NCBI RefSeq assembly: GCF_006334915.2
Contig: NZ_VDMA02000022.1
Location: 91,118-155,117 of the forward strand
Direction: 5' to 3'
DNA from: Microbispora catharanthi
GTDB taxonomy: Bacteria; Actinomycetota; Actinomycetes; Streptosporangiales; Streptosporangiaceae
Length of the DNA: 64,000 bases
A program made the translations under genes and the position numbers. A model generated the notes under the pieces. The model did not search any database and was not told the origin of the DNA. It was given only the letters and a program-made list of their open reading frames with translations. Below, piece after piece: positions 10,301 through 18,185 of this stretch; the first letter of the stretch is position 1, and the number at the start of each line of letters is the position of its first letter.

Positions 10301-11130
10301 TTCGCGGACGGGGTGGAGGCGGTGGAAGGGGCCGGGGAGGACGGCGCGGCGGGGGCGTCGGCCGTCCCGGCCTGCCCGGCGGCGGGGTTCCCGGTGGAGT
10401 CCCACATCGCGGCCGGAGGCGAGGTGAAGACCTCGGTGGCGTTGCCGTCGGTCGCGGACATGCCGCCGTCCGCGGTCTCCTCCACCTTGAGCCCGGACGA
10501 CTTGACGGCGTACTGGATCCGCCCGAGAGCGGGGTTGTTCGCCGCCTCCGGTGTCTTGACGATCAGGACCTGGCGGAAGCCCTCGGTCGTCGCGGTCATC
10601 CTGAGGTCCACGTCCGGCAGCACGTTCTGGTACGTGGCGTTCGGGCCGTCGAGCACCGGCGCGGGCAGGGTTCCCGGCCAGCCCAGCGCGAGGGTCCGGC
10701 CGTCCCGGTTCATCGTGACGAGGTTCCCGCCGTCGCCGCCGCCGGAGAAGGAGATGCCCACGGCCGCGGCGGCCGGTCCGACGCTTCCGTCGGCGCGACG
10801 CTGCAGCGTCGCGTCGGGTGACACCCACGTCCCGTCCGGTCCCTTGACCCGGACGGGGGTGGTCGACTGCTCCAGCCGGAACGACTCGCCGTCCGGATTG
10901 GCATATGTGGTGGTGAACTCGGTCCGGGCCTCGGTCACCTCGACCGGTTCCCGGATCTCGGCAGCGCGCTTCAGCGCCTGCTGCCAGCCGCTGAGCCGGC
11001 CCGCGTCGGATCCCGTCCGACTTTCCTGTGCCGCCATCGCGGCCGGGGGTGTCCCGGTTCCCACCAGTACACCCGCCACGACCACGGCAGTGAGCGAACG
11101 CCAACTCCGCAGTCCGGGAAACCTAAACAT
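7342..11130 (-). CDS. Secreted LamG-domain protein paired with the RHS gene (DNRLRE/LamG type)
   Basis: A 1262-residue protein with start ATG 11128-11130 and GGGAG leader. Residues 1-34 are a signal peptide ending AMA-A. An N-terminal beta-rich region is followed by a Pro/Ala/Ser/Thr linker (about 235-325), then a section with DPTVTWGETDRTLL and regularly spaced Cys/Trp resembling the DNRLRE-type beta-domain of wall proteins. Two concanavalin-like LamG folds follow, about 850-1020 (LNGTSAYAATSG, TVSAWVRL, WTHLAGSYD, SIDEVAAWQRVLTPEE) and about 1065-1250. LamG folds bind glycans or proteins outside the cell. The pairing of this architecture with a following RHS gene is frequent in Streptomyces and Streptosporangiaceae; a delivery or surface-anchoring role for the RHS partner is inferred. 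Confidence 0.85.
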   Translation of the reverse strand: MFRFPGLRSWRSLTAVVVAGVLVGTGTPPAAMAAQESRTGSDAGRLSGWQQALKRAAEIREPVEVTEARTEFTTTYANPDGESFRLEQSTTPVRVKGPDGTWVSPDATLQRRADGSVGPAAAAVGISFSGGGDGGNLVTMNRDGRTLALGWPGTLPAPVLDGPNATYQNVLPDVDLRMTATTEGFRQVLIVKTPEAANNPALGRIQYAVKSSGLKVEETADGGMSATDGNATEVFTSPPAAMWDSTGNPAAGQAGTADAPAAPSSPAPSTASTPSAKGGAPQGAPAADGSPAPNTTSGTTPQATETSAPSDEGQAADGPAPGAGHAELPIEVGKDTLTLVPDAGLLRQKDESAYPVYIDPTVTWGETDRTLLRSDGYKSYNWSNGSNNQGEGVGHCGTWNGYYCGPGYTQRLYFQFSPASLKGKQVLSAAFRVTEPWAFQCDPRWVDLVRTNNFTSSTTWSGRPKELDWMVDRYVSAGRGSACDPDEPTAPIEFKDNPEETNENLTPTVKDFAAGKFSKLTLELRAHDEGDTSAWKRFRNDAVLVVDYVGMPGVPTGVGLVTGSGTVCETKESAPAILSDPTPTMATTPQTLAGGESGAMLRGAFYVQKKNADGTWTQAFSTIERPTTGHVGDNVKVTADAPTLSEGVLYRYDSWTRSYYSNYTKWLAGTSSYLSAGWCYFKVDPTAPKAPVVTLGAPYTACTATSCAPAGGPGQSTTVTFGPASGDANNVAYQYRASTSSTWSSDVTGATAKALITPPAAGTYSLYVRAKDNVGRYGATTVVDFLVAAGAGPAGRWHFDEDSGAAVDRGSGHHDATLSGGAVRDTRGRRGEVWYDDAGTALDTPKVDKGLGLNGTSAYAATSGPVLETRSAYTVSAWVRLDKVSDDGIVLSQDGSGGYSPFLLWHEKDYGAFCFGVKDKDEATGKAYYGVCSKNGTSRANVWTHLAGSYDPATQKLSFYVNGVPQGTATISGVWSATGPFEIGRYKWANVFQFYFPGSIDEVAAWQRVLTPEEVATEARSESPASGRNDVELVADWDPADAAGTQVPDSLSGYGRALALAGGASLDGEGLVLDGVDAAATTAGPVVDDTGSFTVTVKVELDRDKILAKPIGTVGQVAGQRTADGSSWGLWFELTGKETQLDDDGNEVSVPVGFWRFGRVNKDGTKTWVSSDASASLDSPVRLTGVYDALAANGRVVRLYVGHEQNDLDMAYTAVPGSGDFAAGKGFSATSWGHFLPARITDLRLWAGAMADSDQMDAVIGD

Positions 11131-11167
11131 GGGTTATCTCCCGTACGAAATATGCAAGATCGCACAC

Positions 11168-11196
11168 ATTAAACGTTTACTGTCACCCCATGTCAA
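11168..11196 (-). promoter_or_regulatory. Sigma70-like promoter of the LamG-RHS operon
   Basis: Reading the minus strand, TTGACA (11196-11191) is followed by exactly 17 bases and TTTAAT (11173-11168), then about 37 bases to the LamG ATG at 11130 with a GGGAG ribosome site. The surrounding 11131-11290 is markedly AT-rich for this genome. The remaining part of this gap, up to the LuxR stop at 11504, holds the first copy of a 63-bp repeat and no convincing gene. Confidence 0.75.
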
Positions 11197-11380
11197 TAAA
11201 TTCTTTTCGCCCATAAAGGATTTGAATAATCTTATCAACATAAAGAGCAAATAAAGTGATATTAGGTCGGTAAGTCAGACAAATTGACACGGCGATGCAC
11301 GGGGCGTACGTCGCTGTGCGAGACCTCCGCCGTGGATGTCGCGTCACGGAGACCGGGCACTCACGGCGGGTGATCGACGG

Positions 11381-11443
11381 CGTCCGTGAAGTGGGCGGCG
11401 TACAGGGGGTCTCAGGGCAGGCGCCAGGGCGGGCGGCGCCGTC
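11381..11443. repeat. Dispersed direct repeat, copy 1
   Basis: This 63-bp stretch matches 14805-14868 in the same orientation at roughly four of five bases, with identical blocks such as GGGCAGGCG and AGGGCGGGCGGC. It lies just beyond the 3' end of the LuxR gene; the partner lies just beyond the 3' end of the divergent RibD-fold gene, so the two copies bracket that gene pair. Confidence 0.55.
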
Positions 11444-11503
11444 AGGAGGCGGGCCGCTCGCGGTAGAGCGTGTCTGACCCCCGGGCCGGAGCCGGCCGGC
11501 GTC

Positions 11504-14149
11504 TCAGCGGTCGTGTTCGCGGTGCAGCGCCGCCAGCTCGGTGCGGTTGGCCACGCCGAGCTTCGCGTACACGTGCGCCAGGTGCGTCTTGACCGTGCTG
11601 CGGCTCATGAACAGCCGGCCGGCGATCTCGGGGTTGGACAGGCCCGCCACGGCCAGCCGTACGACCTCCTGTTCCGCGGGGGTGAGGCTGGCCCAGCCGG
11701 TGGCGGGACGGCGGCGTCCGCCGTGAGCGCGGCCGGTGAAGGCGATGGCCTCCTCCAGCTCCATCCGGCGGCCTTCGGGAGCGGCCGGGACACTCGGCCG
11801 GTGCGGCCTGGGGTAGCCGAGCTCCTCCCGGGCCCGATCGCACGCGCCCATGATCCGGGCGCCGGTGGTGGCGTCGGCCAGCGCTGCCAGAGCCTCGAGG
11901 CTGTCCACGCAGGCCAGGCGGAGGCCGTTGGCGGCGCGCAGGCGCAGGGCCTCCAGATGCAGAGCGACGGCGCGCGCCTCGTCGAGGAACGCCTGCTGCT
12001 CAAGAGCCTCGGCGATCAGGCGCGGCATTCCCAGGGCCCGGGCGGCGTCGAGGCCGGCGGCGCAGGCGCGGGCCGCGCCCTCCGGGTCGCCGGCCTGTCG
12101 CAGCGCCGCCGCCAGGGCGATGCGGGTCTCCGGGGTCAGCAGCTCGTCCGGCTGCTCGCCGCCGCGCCAGGCCGTCTCACTCCTGAACCACTCGGCCGCC
12201 CGCAGTGGCTCGCGCCTGCTCAGGCAGAGCCGCCCGATCGTCAACGCGAGCCTCGGCACGAAGGGAGCCGAGGGCGCCTGGTCCACCAGCCGGATGACCG
12301 GGTCGAGGGCGAGCTCGGCGGCCTTGTCGTCGCCTTGCAGGTGGCACACGTGGGCGAGGACGGCGCGCGCCGTACCGGCACGGTGGTAGTCGGCGAGAGG
12401 GGTGGCGACCTCGACCGCCTGCTCCGCCCACGTTCTGGCCCGGGGCAGCTCGCCCAGATAGGCGCTGCCGAGGGCCATCAGGCCGAGTGCCAGGGCCGCC
12501 ACACCGCGGTCGCCTCGCCGCAGCAGGCCGCTTACCGGCGCCTCCATCTCCGCCAGCGCCTGGCGATGCTCCTCCCTCATGTGGTGGACCAGGCCGACGA
12601 GGACCTGCGCGGCGTCGGCCACGAAGGCGTCGCCGGCCGCGACGGCCTCCTCGTGGACGGCGGCGGCTCTGACCCGCGCCTCGTCCGGAGAGGTGAGCAG
12701 CATGCCGATGGCGCTGAGCGACCCCGCCAGGCAGGCGGTCCGCAGATCGCCGTGGTCGAGCGCCATGAGACGGGCGGCGTGGGCCGCGTCGAACTCCAGC
12801 CCGGCCGGATGCGTGGTGTCGGCGACGAGCGCGAGGCCGGTGAGGACCCGGGCCTGCAGCGCGCTGTGCTCGCCGGCGCCCCGCTCGGCCGCCAGCCGGA
12901 GCAGCCCCAGGCCCTCGCCGAGCCGGCCTTCCAGGTGCCACAGCCAGGCCAGCTCGGCCGCCAGGCGGCGAGCCTTGTCCGGGCGGTCGCCGGTGAGACC
13001 CCATTCGAGCGCCGTGCGCAGGTTGGGGTACTCCTCGCGCATCCTGGCCCGCCAGGTGTCCTTGTCGCTGTCCAGCAGCGGGGCGGCCTCCCGGACCAGG
13101 GCCAGGCAGACGGCCAGGTGCCGGTCGCGCACGGCGGCCAGCTCGCCCGCCTCGGCGAGCCGCTCCCACGCGTACCGCCTGACCGAGGACAGCATCCGGT
13201 AGCGGGTGACGCCCTTGCGGGTCTCGGCCAGCAGCAGCGACTTGTCGATCAGCCGGCGCAGGCCCGTGAGCAGCTCCACACGGCCATGGCCGTCCAGCAC
13301 GCCCTGGGCGGCGGCGAGGGTGAAGCCCGGCTCGAACACGCCCAGCCGGCGGAACAGCACCTGATCGCGTTCCTGAAGCAGGTCGTGGCTCCAGGCCATG
13401 GACGCCGCCAGCGTGCGGTGCCGCGGCGCAGCCCCCTGGTTGCCGGTCACCAGGATCGAGAACCGGTCGTCCAGCTCGGCGTCGATTTCCTGAGGCGTCA
13501 GCGTGCCGGTCCAGGCGGCGGCCAGCTCCAGCGCGAGAGGGATGCCGTCCAGCCGGGCACAGATGCGGCGCACCGCGGTCAGGGCCTCCTCGGTGCGCGG
13601 CACGTCATGGCCCCGGTCGAGGAAAAGGGCGACTCCGTCGTGCGCGTCCAGGGGTGGGACCCGCCAGACCAGCTCGCCGGGCAGGCCGAGCGGTTCCCGG
13701 CTGGTGGCCAGGACGGTGACGTGCGGACAGTGGCGCAACAGGCCCGCCACCACGTCGGCGACGCCGTCCAGCAGGTGCTCGCAGTTGTCCAGCACCAGAA
13801 GCAGTTCGCGCTCGCGCAGCTGCCTGGACAGGGCGGCGGTCCCGTCGGAGTCGCCGGCGAGGAGCACCCGCAGGACCGCCGCGACGAGGCGCGGCACCGC
13901 CGCCGGGTCGGTCTCCTGCGCGAGATCCACCCACCACACGCCGTCGCGCGGCAGACGCGCCGGCCGTCTGGCGAGCCGGGCCGCGAGACGGGTCTTGCCG
14001 CAGCCTCCCGCACCGGCCAGGGTGACCAGCCGGACCTCGCCCAGGGCGGCTCCGATCATGTGCAACTCGGCCCGGCGGCCGACGAACGAGGTCAGCTCCG
14101 GCGGCGGAGCACCGTTGTCGGCCATGTCCGAATCTGGCATATCAGCCAT
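11504..14149 (-). CDS. LuxR-family transcriptional regulator with N-terminal ATPase and TPR-like middle
   Basis: An 881-residue regulator. Walker A is GAGGCGKTR (about 46-54), Walker B is ELLLVLDNCEH (about 115-124), giving an NB-ARC/STAND-type ATPase; a helical repeat region follows, and the last 65 residues are a LuxR-type HTH (LTPAEQEVVRLAVAGLSNPEIAGRL, FMSRSTVKTHLAHVYAKLG). Such proteins switch on genes after nucleotide and ligand binding. I choose ATG 14147-14149; ATGs at 14140 and 14125 are possible. None has a Shine-Dalgarno, and a TAACAT box 7 bases upstream suggests a leaderless mRNA. The divergent RibD-fold gene starts only 42 bases away, so the two share a promoter region and the regulator probably controls it. 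Confidence 0.9.
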   Translation of the reverse strand: MADMPDSDMADNGAPPPELTSFVGRRAELHMIGAALGEVRLVTLAGAGGCGKTRLAARLARRPARLPRDGVWWVDLAQETDPAAVPRLVAAVLRVLLAGDSDGTAALSRQLRERELLLVLDNCEHLLDGVADVVAGLLRHCPHVTVLATSREPLGLPGELVWRVPPLDAHDGVALFLDRGHDVPRTEEALTAVRRICARLDGIPLALELAAAWTGTLTPQEIDAELDDRFSILVTGNQGAAPRHRTLAASMAWSHDLLQERDQVLFRRLGVFEPGFTLAAAQGVLDGHGRVELLTGLRRLIDKSLLLAETRKGVTRYRMLSSVRRYAWERLAEAGELAAVRDRHLAVCLALVREAAPLLDSDKDTWRARMREEYPNLRTALEWGLTGDRPDKARRLAAELAWLWHLEGRLGEGLGLLRLAAERGAGEHSALQARVLTGLALVADTTHPAGLEFDAAHAARLMALDHGDLRTACLAGSLSAIGMLLTSPDEARVRAAAVHEEAVAAGDAFVADAAQVLVGLVHHMREEHRQALAEMEAPVSGLLRRGDRGVAALALGLMALGSAYLGELPRARTWAEQAVEVATPLADYHRAGTARAVLAHVCHLQGDDKAAELALDPVIRLVDQAPSAPFVPRLALTIGRLCLSRREPLRAAEWFRSETAWRGGEQPDELLTPETRIALAAALRQAGDPEGAARACAAGLDAARALGMPRLIAEALEQQAFLDEARAVALHLEALRLRAANGLRLACVDSLEALAALADATTGARIMGACDRAREELGYPRPHRPSVPAAPEGRRMELEEAIAFTGRAHGGRRRPATGWASLTPAEQEVVRLAVAGLSNPEIAGRLFMSRSTVKTHLAHVYAKLGVANRTELAALHREHDR

Positions 14150-14191
14150 CTGGCCGATGTTAGTCACTCTCGCCCCGAGAAGACTTGCCTC

Positions 14192-14794
14192 ATGACAACG
14201 AACCGCACCGTAATCGCCAACATCACCCTCTCTCTCGACGGCCGGATCCACGGGCCCGGCGGCGAGTACGACATGGGCTGGATCGTCCCCCACGCCGTCA
14301 GCGACGTGGCCCGCGACCACATGGTCGAGGTGACCGCCGGGGCCACCACCGCGCTGTTGGGCCGCAAGAACTACCAGGGCTTCGGCGGCTTCTGGCCCAC
14401 GGTGGCCGAGGACGAGTCGGCCGACCCCCGCGACCGGGCCTTCGCCCAGTGGCTGAACACCGTCGAGAAAGTCGTCTTCTCCACCACGCTCACCGAGGCC
14501 CCATGGCGGAACTCCCGCATCGTCGCCGCCGGCCCCGCCGAGGTCGTGAAGGAGCTGCGACAGCAGGACGGCGGCGACATCGTGGTTCTGGCCAGCACCA
14601 GCGTCATCCAGGCCCTGCTGCGGGCCGGAGAGCTCGACCGGCTGAGCATCACGCTCGCGCCCGAGCTGGTCGGCGACGGGCCCCGCCTGTTCGCCGACGG
14701 CCTTCCCGCCACCGGCTGGCGGGCTGTCTCCGTCGCGCAGGCCGAGAGCGGGGCACTGTGCCTGCTGTACGACAAGGTCCGCGACAGCGACTGA
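14192..14794 (+). CDS. RibD C-terminal/dihydrofolate reductase-fold protein
   Basis: A 200-residue cytoplasmic protein beginning MTTNRTVIANITLSLDGRI, the usual first strand and helix of the RibD_C/DHFR-like family, then ALLGRKNYQGF (nucleotide-binding loop) and DIVVLASTSVIQALL, and ending in ELDRLSITLAPELVGDG, again typical. Family members are NADPH-dependent reductases; most stand-alone actinobacterial copies have no assigned substrate. GAGAAG lies 9 bases before ATG 14192. Divergent from the LuxR-ATPase gene, which likely regulates it. It is not the housekeeping folA: the motif order is that of the RibD branch. Confidence 0.85.
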   Translation: MTTNRTVIANITLSLDGRIHGPGGEYDMGWIVPHAVSDVARDHMVEVTAGATTALLGRKNYQGFGGFWPTVAEDESADPRDRAFAQWLNTVEKVVFSTTLTEAPWRNSRIVAAGPAEVVKELRQQDGGDIVVLASTSVIQALLRAGELDRLSITLAPELVGDGPRLFADGLPATGWRAVSVAQAESGALCLLYDKVRDSD

Positions 14795-14804
14795 GCCGTT
14801 CGGG

Positions 14805-14868
14805 CGTCCACGAAGCGGGCGGCGCACAGGGTGCCGCCCGGGCAGGCGACAGGGCGGGCGGCACCGTC
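14805..14868. repeat. Dispersed direct repeat, copy 2
   Basis: Second copy of the repeat at 11381-11443. It fills most of the 89-base gap between the converging RibD-fold and histidine kinase genes. Read on the minus strand it resembles a peptide ending (DGAARPVACPGG, then CAARFVDA), so the copies might be scraps of a C-terminal coding segment rather than a regulatory element. Confidence 0.55.
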
Positions 14869-14883
14869 GTCGGCCGGGTGGCA

Positions 14884-15999
14884 TCAGTCGAACAGTATTG
14901 TCACGTCCAAGCCGCCCCCGGGGCGGGGGTGGGCCGTCAGCTGCGCGCCGTGTGCTTCGGCGACGGCCCGCACGATGACCAGGCCCAGTCCGTGGCCGCC
15001 GGCGGTGTGGGTTCGTTGGGTACCGAGTCGCTGGAACGGTTGGAAAAGCCGTCGCAGGTCCTGGGATCGGATGGTCGGGCCGGTGTTGCCGACCGACAGG
15101 CGGGCGCGACCGTTCGTGAGTTCGGTGGCGATGGTGACGTGTCCGTCGGGGACGTTGTGGCGGAGTGCGTTGTCGACCAGGTTGCCGATCATGCTGGCGA
15201 GCAGGTCGGGGTCACCGCTGATCGGTGCTGGGTTCAGCGATGCCTGGACCGTGATGGTTCGCCGGATGGCCTCCGCACGGCGCGACAGCATCACCCCCTT
15301 GGTGACATCAGCCAGGTCGACCGCTTCCCTGTGCTCGATGCCCTTCTGTCCTTCCGCAAGTGTGAGCAGGGCGTCGATCAAACGTTCCTGCAGTTCGCCG
15401 AGACCGAGTGCTTCCTCGCACGCGGCTCGCAGGCTGGCCTCGCTCGCGTCGGGGTCGGCGAGCGCGACCTGGAGTACGGCGCGCTGACCGGCCAGCGGGG
15501 TGCGCAGCTCATGCGAGGCGTTGGCCACGAAGTGGCGCTGTGCCGCGAACGAGGAGTCCAGCCGGTCGAACAGGTCGTCGAGGGTGCGCCCCAGCTTGGT
15601 CAGCTCGTCGTCCGGGCCGCGCAGGCCGAGCCGCCGGTTGAGGTTGGTGGCTGAAATCTCCTGGGCGGTCACGGTCATGGCGCGCAGCGGGCGGAGGAAG
15701 CGCCCGGCCAGCCACCACGCGATCAGCACGGTGAGGACCACGACGATGATCGCGGTGATCGCGAGCGCGGCATCGATTTGCTGGGTGGCCGTGTCGGGCG
15801 GAGGGGCGGCGTCCCCGGCCCGGACGCGGATCTGGTCTCTCCCGAAGAGGAAGCCGGCGAGCAGCAGCATCGGGACGACGACGGCCAGAACCAGGCCGGC
15901 GTACAGCGTTGTGAGCTGCGTGCGCAGGGACGGCCGGCGCAGGTGGTGCCGGGCGCGGCCGGCACGGCCGGTCACCGTTGGGTCCGATGCGGGATTCAT
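14884..15999 (-). CDS. Two-component sensor histidine kinase
   Basis: A 371-residue membrane kinase. TM1 is about residues 30-53, a short 23-residue extracytoplasmic loop follows, TM2 is about 77-98, HAMP about 99-150, and the H-box is ASHELRTPLAGQ (His163). The N-box NLVDNALRHN and the G-box GGHGLGLVIVRAVAEAHGA complete an EnvZ/PhoR-type HisKA-HATPase kinase. The small sensor loop suggests it senses within or near the membrane. Its ATG (15997-15999) overlaps the stop of the response regulator (ATGA), so the two are translationally coupled. Confidence 0.95.
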   Translation of the reverse strand: MNPASDPTVTGRAGRARHHLRRPSLRTQLTTLYAGLVLAVVVPMLLLAGFLFGRDQIRVRAGDAAPPPDTATQQIDAALAITAIIVVVLTVLIAWWLAGRFLRPLRAMTVTAQEISATNLNRRLGLRGPDDELTKLGRTLDDLFDRLDSSFAAQRHFVANASHELRTPLAGQRAVLQVALADPDASEASLRAACEEALGLGELQERLIDALLTLAEGQKGIEHREAVDLADVTKGVMLSRRAEAIRRTITVQASLNPAPISGDPDLLASMIGNLVDNALRHNVPDGHVTIATELTNGRARLSVGNTGPTIRSQDLRRLFQPFQRLGTQRTHTAGGHGLGLVIVRAVAEAHGAQLTAHPRPGGGLDVTILFD

Positions 16000-16661
16000 C
16001 GCGGGACTCCGATCCGGTAGCCGCCCTCACGGACGGTTTCGATCACCGGCGGTTCGCCGAGTTTGGCCCGCAACCGGCGCACCGTCGTCTTGACGGCCGT
16101 GGTGAACGGATTGGCGGCCTCGTCCCAGACCCGTTCCAGCAACTCCTCCGTGGACACAACCCGGTCACCGGCAGCGAGCAGGCATTCCAGCAGGGCGAAC
16201 TCCTTCGGGGTGAGCTCCAAGCGCCGTCCGCCGCGAAAGGCCACCCGCCGGCTCGGGTCCAGGGTCAGATCTTCTGCCTGGAGGATCGGAGGCACGGCGG
16301 GCGCCGAGCGGCGCCCCAGCGCGCGCACGCGGGCCACGAGTTCGGTGAAGTCGAACGGCTTGGGCAGGTAGTCGTCGGCGCCCAAACCCAGGCCCTCGAC
16401 CCTGTCTCGCACGGTGCCGGCGGCGGTGAGCATCAGCACCCGCGACCCGGCGCCACCGGCGGCGATGTCACGGCACACGTCGTCGCCGGGTGTGCCGGGC
16501 AGGTCGCGGTCCAGCACCACCACGTCGTATCGGGTGCCGGCCAGGTGGGCCAGCGCGTCGTCGCCGTCGAGAACGACGTCCACCGCCATGCCCTCGCGGC
16601 GCAATCCGGTCCCGATCGCCCTCGCCAGAACCTCGAAGTCTTCGACGACCAGAACTCGCAC
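15996..16661 (-). CDS. OmpR/PhoB-family response regulator
   Basis: A 221-residue regulator. The start is GTG 16659-16661, preceded by a perfect AGGAGG with a six-base spacer; longer frames run into the palindrome and are rejected. The receiver domain has the acidic pair Glu7-Asp8, phospho-acceptor Asp51 (VVVLDRDLPG), Thr in LMLTAAG and Lys in LPKPF. The C-terminal half is a winged helix (LELTPKEFALLECLLAAGDRVVSTEELLERVW, closing IETVREGGYRIG; shown here in parts: LTPKEFALLECLL and VREGGYRIG). It pairs with the downstream kinase and probably controls the divergent Tat-exported protein through the palindrome at 16733-16777. Confidence 0.95.
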   Translation of the reverse strand: MRVLVVEDFEVLARAIGTGLRREGMAVDVVLDGDDALAHLAGTRYDVVVLDRDLPGTPGDDVCRDIAAGGAGSRVLMLTAAGTVRDRVEGLGLGADDYLPKPFDFTELVARVRALGRRSAPAVPPILQAEDLTLDPSRRVAFRGGRRLELTPKEFALLECLLAAGDRVVSTEELLERVWDEAANPFTTAVKTTVRRLRAKLGEPPVIETVREGGYRIGVPR

Positions 16662-16732
16662 GAACGTCCTCCTTCTCGTCGGCGGTGCCGCGTTCGGCAG
16701 GCCGCGACCGCACTGCTCACGATGCCAGGGAT

Positions 16733-16777
16733 CCGGTGTCGGCCGGGTGTCAGCCGCTGACACCCGGCCGACACCGG
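16733..16777. promoter_or_regulatory. 45-bp perfect palindrome between the response regulator and a Tat-secreted protein
   Basis: Arms 16733-16754 and 16756-16777 are perfect 22-bp inverted repeats about the single base 16755. Each arm itself holds two related words, GTGTCGGC and GTGTCAGC. It sits 71 bases upstream of the regulator GTG and 101 bases upstream of the divergent gene. It may be an operator for the adjacent regulator or an RNA hairpin; its position between divergent starts favours an operator. Confidence 0.65.
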
Positions 16778-16878
16778 CCGTGCCGTACAACCATCCCGGA
16801 GAGGCGTCCACGAAAGGCGCGACCCGTGAGCACGGTGTCCGTCACACGAGCGAAATCGCCCTTCGGAAAGGACAAGAC

Positions 16879-17970
16879 GTGAGAGATCCACGGTTGACGC
16901 GGCGTAGGTTCCTCGCCGTCACCGGTGCCGGTACGGCAGTCGGCGGACTGCTGACGACCAGCTCGGCGGGCAGCGCCGGCGGGCGGCTGACGACCGGCTC
17001 GGCGGGCAGGGCCGACGCGGCCACACGGGACCTCAACAAGGCGGTGCTCGCGGCCTTCGAGCGCCACCGGCTCGTTGCGATCGGTGAGTCACACGGCCAG
17101 CAGGAACATGGTGACGCGCAGCAGGCGCTGCTCGCAGATCCGCGGTTGCCGCAGGTGGTCGACGACATCGTCGTCGAGTTCGGCAACGCGCTGTACCAGC
17201 CGATCGTCGACCGGTTCGTCGCCGGGGCGGCTGTCGACGACCAAGTGTTGCGGCAGGTCTGGCGGAACACCACGCAGTCACCTGGGGCCACCGGCGACCA
17301 GCCGATCCGTGAACAGTTCTTCCGGACGGTCCGCGCCGTCAACTGGACGCTGCCTGCGGAGCGAAGGATCCGGGTGCTGCTCGGGGATCCGCCGATCGAC
17401 TGGTCCCACATCACCACCCAAGACCAAGTGGATGTCTTTCTCGCCCAACGTGACGCCCACATGGCGTCAGTGGTGAAACGGGAAGTGCTCGCCAAGAAAC
17501 GCCGGGCACTGATCTGCTACGGCAGCGGGCACGTGATGCACTCGCCGGGGCCAGGACAGAACGCCGACCACGGAGTCCCGCTGATCGAGGAACAGACCGG
17601 CCAGCACGTCTACGTAATCGTGGCCGGTAGCCATCCCCGCCTGGTGACCTGTCCACGGCGCACCGTGATCCCGTGCTCAGGCACCTGGCTGGAATCCACC
17701 GACGCGGGACAGTTCATGGACGCGCCGCGGCTGTGCGGCGTCCCCTTGGGAAGGCTGGCCGACGCTGTGCTGTACCTGGGCCAACTGGCGGACCTGACGC
17801 AGTCGCTGTGGAACCCCGCGATCTTCCTCGACCCGGTGTACTGGGCGGAACTCCAGAGGCGCAACGCGATCAACGGGAACCTCATCGACCTGGAACAGTA
17901 CCGGCGGCAGCAGCCGATCACCTTGCCCGCGCCACCTCCCGGGAGCTGCGCCGCCAACCGCGGTCACTGA
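16879..17970 (+). CDS. Tat-exported protein with GESHG motif (EreA/ChaN/TraB-like fold suspected)
   Basis: A 363-residue protein. GTG 16879-16881 is chosen for the GGAAAGG leader eight bases upstream and because it places a twin-arginine signal (LTRRRFLAVTGAG) at the N-terminus; an Ala/Gly/Ser-rich stretch follows. The mature part has LVAIGESHGQQEHGD (about 70-84), DIVVEFGNALYQP, RVLLGDPPIDW and ALICYGSGHVMH. GExH, a later acidic VEF and SGH recall the erythromycin-esterase/ChaN/TIKI superfamily, which uses paired Glu/His residues, but the assignment is a motif impression. It is divergent from a two-component system and is a plausible target of it. Confidence 0.75.
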   Translation: MRDPRLTRRRFLAVTGAGTAVGGLLTTSSAGSAGGRLTTGSAGRADAATRDLNKAVLAAFERHRLVAIGESHGQQEHGDAQQALLADPRLPQVVDDIVVEFGNALYQPIVDRFVAGAAVDDQVLRQVWRNTTQSPGATGDQPIREQFFRTVRAVNWTLPAERRIRVLLGDPPIDWSHITTQDQVDVFLAQRDAHMASVVKREVLAKKRRALICYGSGHVMHSPGPGQNADHGVPLIEEQTGQHVYVIVAGSHPRLVTCPRRTVIPCSGTWLESTDAGQFMDAPRLCGVPLGRLADAVLYLGQLADLTQSLWNPAIFLDPVYWAELQRRNAINGNLIDLEQYRRQQPITLPAPPPGSCAANRGH

Positions 17971-18185
17971 CAGCGAGAAGCACGGATTCACCCCAGGGCG
18001 CTCGGGTTGGATCTGCCTGCCGGGTTCTCCGGTTGCGTCGGGTTCGTGGTAATTTCTTGATCGTAAGGTGCAGTGCTCGTTCACGAGCGCGTCGGGACAT
18101 CCGGCCGGCACGACAGCCTCAGTAAAGGCTGTCTGGATCTCTCAGTGGAGAGTCTGCCTCGCCATGTCCTCAACCCTGTCTCCAC

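Noticed and set aside
11513..14794. Plus-strand frame running antisense through the LuxR gene into the RibD-fold gene
   Set aside because: Only the part from 14192 has protein sense; the rest mirrors the LuxR-ATPase gene.
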